From positions 1-33,759 of the IMG/VR virus record IMGVR_UViG_3300029787_000179: a stretch of 33,759 bases of DNA; one strand, written 5' to 3'. This DNA is from a virus. This document shows positions 21,831 through 29,718 of the stretch, piece after piece; the first letter of the stretch is position 1, and each line of letters starts with the position of its first letter. The notes under the pieces are model-generated. The model had not been told where the DNA came from, made no database searches, and saw only the letters and a list, made by a program, of their open reading frames with translations. A program made the position numbers and the translations under genes.

Positions 21831-22136
21831 TTACTTTTTCTTCTTTTTATTATGCATTCTTCTGATAGCATCTTTACCAGCCTTAGCTATCTTAGCTTGT
21901 TGTGTTTTCTTAGCTACCTTAGCTCTCTGCTCTAGTACAGTTAATATTTGTATTTTCCTAGCAAAAGGCTTTCTTATCTTCTTAACTTTAGCTACAGTTG
22001 CTCTAGCATCTGCAGGTGTAGCAAACTTTATTCTTACTGTATCCTTAGGATTCTCATCTGTATATAATCTTCTACCAGAACCCTTAGGCTTTTTACCAGT
22101 TCCTACTCTTGGGTCTCTCTTCTTCCTCTTCTTCAT
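21831..22136 (-). CDS. 101-aa lysine-rich protein
   Basis: The start is MKKRKKRDPRVGTGKKPKGS, the centre (IKFATPADARATVAKVKKIR) looks like a short alpha/beta segment, and the end is RRMHNKKKKK. It is translationally coupled by ATGA to the 105-aa gene upstream. The poly-lysine tail suggests DNA or RNA binding. No family is recognised. Confidence 0.62.
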   Translation of the reverse strand: MKKRKKRDPRVGTGKKPKGSGRRLYTDENPKDTVRIKFATPADARATVAKVKKIRKPFARKIQILTVLEQRAKVAKKTQQAKIAKAGKDAIRRMHNKKKKK

Positions 22137-22450
22137 TTCTTTTTACGCTTTGTAGTAGTCTTCTTTTTCTTCTTGCCACCTCTGATCAAATCAGCATCAG
22201 CTTTTCTAGCACCACCTTTGCCAGTAGCAAAGCTTCTTACTCTTCCTGCAGCCCATTGATGAGGACTAACTCCAGGTCTACTACCACTCGAATAGTACGC
22301 CCCCAACCCTCTCGAGTAGACCTTAGACAAGGTTGATTTAGATATACCAGAACTCTTAGAGTACTTTGCTAATACTGCAGACTTGCCTCCTCCAGTAGAT
22401 TTTTTCTTAGGACTTGCTTTTTTTCTTACGCTTTTTTTTCTTGTTGCCAC
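22133..22450 (-). CDS. 105-aa basic phage protein (possibly DUF5824)
   Basis: The core SRGLGAYYSSGSRPGVSPHQ then WAAGRVRSF and later ADADLIRGG is a pattern I associate with a conserved phage domain (I believe DUF5824). It is flanked by lysine-rich tails, MATRKKSVRKKASPKKK at the front and KKKKKTTTKRKKK at the end. It overlaps the upstream gene by 44 nt. Family name from memory; role unknown, virion association plausible. Confidence 0.65.
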   Translation of the reverse strand: MATRKKSVRKKASPKKKSTGGGKSAVLAKYSKSSGISKSTLSKVYSRGLGAYYSSGSRPGVSPHQWAAGRVRSFATGKGGARKADADLIRGGKKKKKTTTKRKKK

Positions 22451-22631
22451 TATTCTTCCTTACTTCCGATATAGCATCCATCATAGCTGGAGTTAGCTTT
22501 CCCTCTCTGTAAAGCTTTCTTGTTCTCATTATCTCAGCCTCACTAGCAGATGGATTCTTAGAACCTCTCACGTATTTAAGTGGAGTTCCTCTTTTTGTTT
22601 TGGGTACTTTTTTAAATTTTCTTTTAGACAT
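22407..22631 (-). CDS. 74-aa lysine-rich protein
   Basis: The start is MSKRKFKKVPKTKRGTPLKY, a helical middle follows (SEAEIMRTRKLYREGKLTPA), and the end is KKKKRKKKSKS. It is coupled to the 53-aa gene by TAATG. The middle resembles many small phage hypothetical proteins. Likely nucleic-acid binding by composition alone. Confidence 0.6.
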   Translation of the reverse strand: MSKRKFKKVPKTKRGTPLKYVRGSKNPSASEAEIMRTRKLYREGKLTPAMMDAISEVRKNSGNKKKKRKKKSKS

Positions 22632-22792
22632 TATCTTTTCTTAGCTTTATGAACCTTTTGTATATCAAAACTAGCCATCAAAGATGCACCTTTATGTGCT
22701 TTAAACTTACCAGTATGTTTCATTAGCTTGTAATTATTTTTACCTTTTTTCATCCAATGAAAGCCAGTAGGTGCTTTTACTTTCTTGATCAT
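22631..22792 (-). CDS. 53-aa lysine-rich protein
   Basis: It runs from ATG 22792, just after the stop of the 1222-aa gene, to a TAATG overlap with the next. The start is MIKKVKAPTGFHWMKKGKNN. The APTGFHWM then KLMKHTGKF arrangement is distinctive and may be conserved in related phages. GGGAGATAGT precedes the ATG. Confidence 0.6.
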   Translation of the reverse strand: MIKKVKAPTGFHWMKKGKNNYKLMKHTGKFKAHKGASLMASFDIQKVHKAKKR

Positions 22793-22793
22793 A

Positions 22794-25700
22794 CTATCTC
22801 CCTAACTTCATATTTTCTTGACTTATTCTTATTTGTTTATTTAATACTTTTCTATAAATACTTTTTGCACTTATGTCATCATATGTTAATGGATTTCTAG
22901 GAAAACTTTTATTCCATTGCCTTAAATTTTTTAAAGCATTTTCTCTTTTACCATCTATCATTAAGTCTAATATCCTAGCTTTTACTCTTGACTTTCTTGC
23001 TTTTTCTGCGTCTCTCTTCTGTCCTTCTGTAGCTACGAATCTTTCAGATATTCTCTTTGGAAAAGATCCAAACATGGGAGCTGCTTTGTGTAAAGCTCTT
23101 CTAAAAGGTGTTTGAGTCATTCCAAATGTATCTACACTTCTTTGAAACTCTTCTAAGACTTTAAATCCATTAATAAGATCACTTGCAAAAGCTGGTGTAA
23201 CTAGAAACTTAAGATTACCAACAGAGTCTTCTACATCTACAAAATCTGTTAACATCCCAAATGCACCTATTGCAGATAAGTTCTCTATAAACTCATCAAA
23301 GGTAGGATCTTTTTCATTATAAACTGGGTTACCAGAGAGTAGCTCAAACATTTTATTTTTTGCAAACTGTATAAACTTACCACCAGCCATACCAGCTAAG
23401 CCTAATCTTAAAAATATCATAGGGTTACCCATGGACATTTCTGATTTTATACTATCTTTTATAAACTTTGCTTGATTGTATCCAAAGCTTTTAAACATAA
23501 CCAATGGCCTAAACTTTGGATCGCTAGCCCAAGAAGGCTCTCTAAGAAAGTCTCTTTGTAGCTGAGATTTTTTAGCATAATTAGCCATACCAGATACAAC
23601 TTGAGACTCGGTAGGAATTTTACCTCCACTAGCATCTATATTAAAATATGTTTTTAATTTTTCAATAGCTTGTCTTCCTCTAATCCCATCAGGATTTCTT
23701 TTTACCACTCTTATAAAATCATCAATAGCAGTCTTAGCTACAGATGCTGCCATCAAACTATTAAATCTATTGACTGGATTAAACAAACTATATTTAGCAA
23801 ATTTTTCAGAATACCTTCTCATTGCAGAGCCAGTTCCAGCTTCTCCCAATATTTCTTTTACCATCTCAACCTGAGGAACTGTTAATTGTTTTCTGTAGTT
23901 TGCATCGCCTAGTTTTGCAAAGCCTCTTACAAATCTAAACATTCCTAGCTGAGGTATTATAGATATCATAAACTGACCAAGGTTTGCTATAGTAGCAGTA
24001 CCTAAAGATATCTTTGTTATGGTTTCAAAAGCCATAAGATTTTGCATATACTTTCTAACTCTTGGAGAAAAGTTTTTTGCAACATCATTTTCTACAGCAC
24101 CAGTAAGTTTGTCTATTCCATCTGCTAAAAGCTTTGCTTCGATAGGAGCTTTAGCTTGTACTTCTCTAACTTGTTTATTGATTACCTCATTTTTTCTTCC
24201 GAATATTTTAGCTGTTTCAATTCTTCTAGCTAACCTATGATCATATATTGCAACTAAATCAAAAGGGTTTAACTCAAAAAAAGGTGCTAGCTTATCAAAG
24301 TTTTCTTTCGTTAACTTTAATTTTCTTGATTTCTCAACAAAATTCATAGGTGCTATAGTGCCTGGAGTAATCCCTTCCATCATTAAGTCATATGCTTCTT
24401 TTGTAGTATTTAAATTATAACTATTTTTTATTGCTATTAAAAAATCTTTTGTGCTCTTTTTTATTTTATTAGTAACCGACATTCTATCTATCAGATTAGA
24501 AAACACTTGTTGAGTTTCTGTGCCAACTAAACTTTTATCAAAAGCTTTTCCAAATCTTTCATCTATAGTGATAAAGTCATCAAACAATGCATTTTTTACT
24601 TCTGCTTTAGTTATTAAAGGTAAGTACTTTTCTATTTCTCCAGCTCTTATTATATTACCAGTTCCAGCATATTGGTAAGATTCTTTTGCCCAAGCCCTAA
24701 TCCAATCAACATATTTTTTATTACCAGATGTAACATTTTCTAAACCTATAACTTCTTTATACACTTGCTTTTGTTTTTCTGGATTGTTTCTTATTTCTTT
24801 TAATGGAGAGTTGTTAAGCTTTGTTAACTGAGAGGATTCTCTATTATTAATATTTTGACCAGCATCAAACATAAGTTTTGCTGTGCTTTGTGCTCTAGGG
24901 TTTTTAAATGATAATTGATAGGACTTAAAATATCTACCTATATTTTCACCAAAGACATGATCAAATATATCTTTTTGAGGTATCTCGTTTACGTAATTAG
25001 TAAATTGTTTGTAAAAAGAATTTCTTTCAACTCTTTTAAAAAGTCTTTCGTTTATCTCTCTAAGTTGACCATCCTTAACTTTTGTAAGCTCAGTACCATT
25101 TAACTCTGTTAAAAATGCATTATCATCTAACTCTAAAGTATTCTTTAATTTTATAGCTAAACTTTCTGCGTTTGCTCTTACAAGAGGATTTCTGTTGTAC
25201 ACAGAAAAAAATTCTTTAGATGAGTATCTATTTTTTTTACTTCCCCCATCTTCAATCACTTCAAAACCTTTTTCTTCTTTAAATGGTTTTTTATTTTTAT
25301 TGCCAGCTTTTTGTTTAAACCTACTTACATAGACATCTCTTATTTGTTTTTGTACTGGTTTTGTATCTATGCCTTTTAATGCACCTATTAATCCAGACTC
25401 AATCTGTTTATATAAATTATCATCTACTGGAGATTCTACTCTTACATCCTTTATAATTCTAACTGCTGGTAAAAAGCTTCTGCCTTTAATATTTTCTTTT
25501 AAACTCCAGCTTTCCTCTCCTAGCTTTGCCAATGTTTTGTTAGCAGCTACGTCTTCAGCTAAATTTATTAAATCGTTTTTCTCTGAAGATGATAATCTAT
25601 TTAATGGATCAAACTCTTTGTTAGAGTATTTTCTTCTTATAGTAGAAAATTGATCTTTTAAAATTTTAGGAGCAGTCTGAGCTGTTCTTATACCAAGCAC

Positions 25701-26462
25701 AGTTCCCAAGCCAACAAGATAGTCTTGAGGTTCTGGAAGTCTACCACTTAATATAGGGTCTGCAGTACTAAATCCAATAGCTTCTTGTGTTAATGCTGAT
25801 GTAGTAGATGCTCCTCTGCCTATTGCTCTTCCAAATAAAGCTCCACCTAACGCACCAGATATACCAGCTTTAGATGATTCTGTTAATGTTTTAGTCCAGT
25901 CTATATCATTATCTTCTATTTGCTGTTTTAAAGCAGAGTTTAAACCAGTATAAGCAGATATAGCACCAGCTTGAGTAGCTGATGAAGATATTATTTTTTG
26001 AGCACCTTTTTCTATTACGCTGTCTGCAAGCTCTTTACCCATACCGAAGTTCATAAATCTTTTTGCACCCATATTCATAGCTCTTTTAAGACCAGTTTTA
26101 GCAGCAGCTCTTGTCGCAACAGAACCAATCCCACCTCCAGCCACAGCAGTTGCTAAGTCAGCAGGCATCATAAAACCAACTACAGCAGAGCCAATGTCTG
26201 ACAATACACCACTATCATAACCAGACATATCAAACCTTTCTTTTCCAGTAATAACTCTTTCTGCCATACCAGTAATAGATTCATTGTAGCCTTTTTTAAT
26301 CCAATCTGGCAACCATTTATCTAAATAATCATCTTCTAATTTTGGTATTAATGTTTTACCAGAGCTGTCTTTGTATATTTCATCAAAGGTAAATTTTTGA
26401 CGAACATTTCCTTCTGGTTCACGTATACCAGTTAATTGTTCAAAAGTAAATTTTTGTGACAT
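22794..26462 (-). CDS. Large internal virion / DNA-ejection protein
   Basis: At 1222 aa this is the largest product. The N-terminus repeats QKFTFEQL (residues 3-10) and QKFTFDEI (22-29), then hydrophobic segments around residues 85-125 (SAVVGFMMPADLATAVAGGG) and more amphipathic helices. Most of the rest is basic and helical, with another hydrophobic stretch ITKISLGTATIANLGQFMIS. This fits T7-like core proteins that leave the head and cross the host envelope during DNA entry. I see no transglycosylase or protease motif. Coupling to the upstream gene replaces a clear ribosome binding site. Confidence 0.7.
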   Translation of the reverse strand: MSQKFTFEQLTGIREPEGNVRQKFTFDEIYKDSSGKTLIPKLEDDYLDKWLPDWIKKGYNESITGMAERVITGKERFDMSGYDSGVLSDIGSAVVGFMMPADLATAVAGGGIGSVATRAAAKTGLKRAMNMGAKRFMNFGMGKELADSVIEKGAQKIISSSATQAGAISAYTGLNSALKQQIEDNDIDWTKTLTESSKAGISGALGGALFGRAIGRGASTTSALTQEAIGFSTADPILSGRLPEPQDYLVGLGTVLGIRTAQTAPKILKDQFSTIRRKYSNKEFDPLNRLSSSEKNDLINLAEDVAANKTLAKLGEESWSLKENIKGRSFLPAVRIIKDVRVESPVDDNLYKQIESGLIGALKGIDTKPVQKQIRDVYVSRFKQKAGNKNKKPFKEEKGFEVIEDGGSKKNRYSSKEFFSVYNRNPLVRANAESLAIKLKNTLELDDNAFLTELNGTELTKVKDGQLREINERLFKRVERNSFYKQFTNYVNEIPQKDIFDHVFGENIGRYFKSYQLSFKNPRAQSTAKLMFDAGQNINNRESSQLTKLNNSPLKEIRNNPEKQKQVYKEVIGLENVTSGNKKYVDWIRAWAKESYQYAGTGNIIRAGEIEKYLPLITKAEVKNALFDDFITIDERFGKAFDKSLVGTETQQVFSNLIDRMSVTNKIKKSTKDFLIAIKNSYNLNTTKEAYDLMMEGITPGTIAPMNFVEKSRKLKLTKENFDKLAPFFELNPFDLVAIYDHRLARRIETAKIFGRKNEVINKQVREVQAKAPIEAKLLADGIDKLTGAVENDVAKNFSPRVRKYMQNLMAFETITKISLGTATIANLGQFMISIIPQLGMFRFVRGFAKLGDANYRKQLTVPQVEMVKEILGEAGTGSAMRRYSEKFAKYSLFNPVNRFNSLMAASVAKTAIDDFIRVVKRNPDGIRGRQAIEKLKTYFNIDASGGKIPTESQVVSGMANYAKKSQLQRDFLREPSWASDPKFRPLVMFKSFGYNQAKFIKDSIKSEMSMGNPMIFLRLGLAGMAGGKFIQFAKNKMFELLSGNPVYNEKDPTFDEFIENLSAIGAFGMLTDFVDVEDSVGNLKFLVTPAFASDLINGFKVLEEFQRSVDTFGMTQTPFRRALHKAAPMFGSFPKRISERFVATEGQKRDAEKARKSRVKARILDLMIDGKRENALKNLRQWNKSFPRNPLTYDDISAKSIYRKVLNKQIRISQENMKLGR

Positions 26463-26463
26463 A

Positions 26464-28236
26464 TTAAAATTGTATTTCGCTTAACAAATCTATAGTATCT
26501 TGATTAAATATGTTTCTGCCCCCAGTTATTCTAAATGGAGTTTTAAGAGATTTTCTACCAGTAAAAAATGGATCTTGTTGTGTTGACTTCATTTTTTGCA
26601 AAAACTTTTTTAATCTAGCCTTTACTCTTGGGGTTGTTCCTTGGTCTAGATATGCTTCGTAAGCATTGCGTATTACGTTTTGAATATTTGTATTACCCAA
26701 CTCACTAGCTTCTAAATATTGTTCTTCTGTAGGTCTCTCCAATGCTCCCCCTTGTGTAGATATTAATCTTCTATTCTTTTTTAAATCAGATATCAAAACA
26801 TCTACATTGTCTTGTGCAGTTCTAACTGCCTGCACTTGGTCTTTTGGAGAGCCACCAAGAGTAAGCACTCCTCCTTGACCAGTACCAAATTGTTCTTGTA
26901 TCCTAGGTGCTCTTCTTAATAAATCTACAATATCAGTAACAGATGTAAAATCTCCACGATTAGTAAGAGACTGTGGAGTTTGAGATAATCTTTGTATAGC
27001 AGTAGCATCTGGTCTATCAGACTCTGATGGAGTTTTAAATACATCGCTTATAAAAGGATTGAATCCTTCTGGTCTTGGAAATCTATTTTCATCCATTTGC
27101 ATTTCTGTTGTTAATACAGATGGTGCTATCTCAGTTAAAGCTGATGGCATAAATTGTTCTGATCCTTGAGTTCTTTGACCTACTGGTGTTGCAGGTAAAT
27201 TTTCTTCAAGAACAGATTGTGGATCTATTGTTCTTCCAGTTCCGTAAAGGTTAACAAAATTTTGATCATTTGTGGGTATTGTAAATCTTTCAAAATTTCC
27301 TTCATCATCTTTAAAAAATATCTCATCTGCACCATCATTACTTTTTTTAACTACAAATTGACCAACTTCTATTTGATCTGAGCTAGTAACACTTTTTAAA
27401 TCTATTGGGTCAGTAAATGATTTTCCAGAACCTCTTAAGTTAGAACCATCTCCAAGGTATGAGGATGCAGGGTCTCTTCTTTGTTCTTGAACATTAGGAT
27501 TATCAGACAAAATTGAACTGACTCTTTGCTCAAACCCTTGTATTTGTTTTCGTAGTTGATTAAGTCTTGAATCTCCATATAAACCAGTTTCAGGATCTTG
27601 AACTACCAAACCCATTGTTTTTTCATTAAGATTTAAGCTTGCTATACGATTATTAAGAACATCAGTATATTTTTCTATGCCTTTAAATGCATTTTCTAAA
27701 AGTTTTTGTTGCCTAGAATCTTGCAAAGTTAAAAGAGCAGGAACAGTAGTGCTAGGAGTATAGCCTATTACATCAGCATTACTGTCTATTTCTTGGTTAA
27801 CAGCATCTATATTAAAAGACTTAAGATAAGCGAATTTTGTTTTAGCATTTTCTTTTTGCTGTCTAGTGGATGCTAAATCACTTTTTATTCTTGCTTTAAA
27901 CCTTGGGGTTTTAAAACCACTAACCTCCCCATCGTTTATATATGCTTCTAAAGAATCTATTTTATCAGTATATGTAGTAGCATTTCCTATAGTGGTATCA
28001 TATAAATTTTGATCTAATTCAAGATTATCTGTTAAGGTTTGTCTATTTTTTTCTTCATTAAATATATCTCTGTTTAAATTAATTTGTTGCTGTCTAAAAT
28101 CGTTAGCTGTTTCTAATTGATTTTGTTGAGCCTCAAACTGTCTATCAGCATTTTGTTGAGCTCTTTGATTTGCTAATTGTTGTTGGGCAAAATCAAATCC
28201 TCTATCTATTAAATAATCTATTCCAGTTCTAGCCAT
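26464..28236 (-). CDS. Internal virion protein candidate, Gln-rich coiled coil
   Basis: This 590-aa protein starts with a long Gln/Asn-rich helix (FDFAQQQLANQRAQQNADRQ) that likely forms a coiled coil to about residue 80. A mixed helical body and a basic C-terminus follow. AGGA precedes the ATG. It resembles T7 gp15-type core proteins only in composition and order, between a smaller Gly-rich protein and the 1222-aa protein. No enzymatic motif is visible. Confidence 0.62.
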   Translation of the reverse strand: MARTGIDYLIDRGFDFAQQQLANQRAQQNADRQFEAQQNQLETANDFRQQQINLNRDIFNEEKNRQTLTDNLELDQNLYDTTIGNATTYTDKIDSLEAYINDGEVSGFKTPRFKARIKSDLASTRQQKENAKTKFAYLKSFNIDAVNQEIDSNADVIGYTPSTTVPALLTLQDSRQQKLLENAFKGIEKYTDVLNNRIASLNLNEKTMGLVVQDPETGLYGDSRLNQLRKQIQGFEQRVSSILSDNPNVQEQRRDPASSYLGDGSNLRGSGKSFTDPIDLKSVTSSDQIEVGQFVVKKSNDGADEIFFKDDEGNFERFTIPTNDQNFVNLYGTGRTIDPQSVLEENLPATPVGQRTQGSEQFMPSALTEIAPSVLTTEMQMDENRFPRPEGFNPFISDVFKTPSESDRPDATAIQRLSQTPQSLTNRGDFTSVTDIVDLLRRAPRIQEQFGTGQGGVLTLGGSPKDQVQAVRTAQDNVDVLISDLKKNRRLISTQGGALERPTEEQYLEASELGNTNIQNVIRNAYEAYLDQGTTPRVKARLKKFLQKMKSTQQDPFFTGRKSLKTPFRITGGRNIFNQDTIDLLSEIQF

Positions 28237-28244
28237 TATATATC

Positions 28245-28919
28245 CTAACTATAAGATGATGGTGTATTTAATGAATTATCTTCTTCTAGCCTTGCTAAAG
28301 GGTCAGAACCACCACCACCACCAGCACCAGTTCCTACGCCAAATCCACTTTGAACCATAGCATTAGGATCAAACATAGTTGCACCAGATGGATTAAATCT
28401 TCGTATGTTTTGAGCTTGGGAAAATAATCCAGAAAGAAATTGATTTATCAAACTATTTAAGCTGGCTTGCTCAGTTCCTCTTTGTTGCTCTATATTAAAC
28501 TGACCCCTATCAAACGTGTTCATTAAACCAGACAAAGTATCTCCAGCTCTATCTCTAAAAGACTCTGCACCTCTTCGTAATGCTCCAAACCCAGAAAATC
28601 CAGCTTGACCAGCTGCACCAGCTAACTGTCTTGTTGAATCACCCAACTGTCTTCCAATGTTTTGAAAACCAGTATCAAGTCTATTTTGTAATTGATCTGT
28701 TCTAAATTGCATATTATCTGATATATTTTGAGAAGCTTTTTTAATAGCTTCGGTATCAAATGGTGTAAAGTATCTACCAAATTCCTCAGATTGAGATGGG
28801 CTAAATCCAAAAAACTGAGATATTTCATTAGCACCAGAAGTAAATAAACTTCCAAATTTATTAAAACTTTCTTGACCTAATGCTCTTTGTAGTATATCAT
28901 TTATTGTTTCTGTTGGCAT
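28245..28919 (-). CDS. Internal virion protein candidate, Gly-rich
   Basis: The 224-aa product has helical Gln/Phe-rich segments (GFQNIGRQLGDSTRQLAGAA, GQAGFSGFGALRRGAESFRD) and a Gly-rich C-terminus (GVGTGAGGGGGSD). Such amphipathic, Gly/Ala/Phe-rich sequence is common in proteins that insert in the host membrane for DNA ejection. AGGAG precedes the ATG. The call depends on neighbours and composition. Confidence 0.58.
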   Translation of the reverse strand: MPTETINDILQRALGQESFNKFGSLFTSGANEISQFFGFSPSQSEEFGRYFTPFDTEAIKKASQNISDNMQFRTDQLQNRLDTGFQNIGRQLGDSTRQLAGAAGQAGFSGFGALRRGAESFRDRAGDTLSGLMNTFDRGQFNIEQQRGTEQASLNSLINQFLSGLFSQAQNIRRFNPSGATMFDPNAMVQSGFGVGTGAGGGGGSDPLARLEEDNSLNTPSSYS

Positions 28920-28928
28920 TTTAAACTC

Positions 28929-29531
28929 CTATACAAATTCCATGTTTAACAAAGGAGATGGACTATCATAAATATTATCTATATTAAATCCTCCTCCTGG
29001 ATTAAAAAAATCTCTAATTGATTGACCAAAATTTTGAACACCTTCAAGTTGACCAACATTGTAAATTCTCATTGGATCAAATAACATATTAGAAAAAGCT
29101 TGAGCTCTGTCTAAATCTTCTGCTTTGTTTAAAAACTCATCAAGCCTTGCTGCTTGAACATCTGCAGCTTGTCCTCTATTTGCAAAAAAAGTTGTTTGTG
29201 GTGCTCTTGGTGCATCAGGTATACTTAAACCTGGAGTAGTTAAATTTTTAGCAGCACCTAAAGCAAAATTAGTTGCAGCTCCAGCAAGTGGATTAAATAT
29301 ACTAACTATACCACTAACTATTTCTTTTCCTAGTCTAAATTTAGAATCTGATTCAGCTTTTTTTCTTGCGTCTTTTTCTTGTTTTAATTTAAATCCAGGA
29401 AGAGTAACTTTTAAATAATTATCTAAAATATCTTTATCTCTTAAAGCATCTGTTAATAAAGCATCTCTTCCAATTGTTTGCCCTAAGTTTATTCCACTTC
29501 TAACATTTCCAAGCGATTCTGCTAAAGTCAT
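28929..29531 (-). CDS. Internal virion or head-completion protein candidate
   Basis: The 200-aa product begins MTLAESLGNVRSGINLGQTI and has a hydrophobic stretch GKEIVSGIVSIFNPLAGAAT then NFALGAAKN at about residues 68-96, which may insert in a membrane. AAGGAG precedes the ATG. It is the first of four consecutive ejection-type genes. No family is recognised. Confidence 0.55.
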   Translation of the reverse strand: MTLAESLGNVRSGINLGQTIGRDALLTDALRDKDILDNYLKVTLPGFKLKQEKDARKKAESDSKFRLGKEIVSGIVSIFNPLAGAATNFALGAAKNLTTPGLSIPDAPRAPQTTFFANRGQAADVQAARLDEFLNKAEDLDRAQAFSNMLFDPMRIYNVGQLEGVQNFGQSIRDFFNPGGGFNIDNIYDSPSPLLNMEFV

Positions 29532-29532
29532 T

Positions 29533-29718
29533 TTAACTCCTTGTAAATTCTAAATAGTGCCAAGCACCAAGTTCTTTTCTGTATAGCCTAAGCTTACCAT
29601 CAGGTGTCTTGACTACTCTTTCTTCGCCATCATTGCCAGAGTTACTAGCTGGATAGCCTTTTTGTAGTTTTGTTTTAACTCCTTTAGAGTTATATAAAAA
29701 TCTTTTTTCTCTGTCCAC
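29533..29718 (-). CDS. Unknown 61-aa protein with GTG start
   Basis: It starts at GTG 29718, overlapping the TAG of the large structural gene (TAGTG), with AAGG upstream. The basic product begins MDREKRFLYNSKGVKTKLQK and ends with RLYRKELGAWHYLEFTRS, perhaps a small beta domain. It may be a tail-module part; no family is recognised. Confidence 0.6.
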   Translation of the reverse strand: MDREKRFLYNSKGVKTKLQKGYPASNSGNDGEERVVKTPDGKLRLYRKELGAWHYLEFTRS

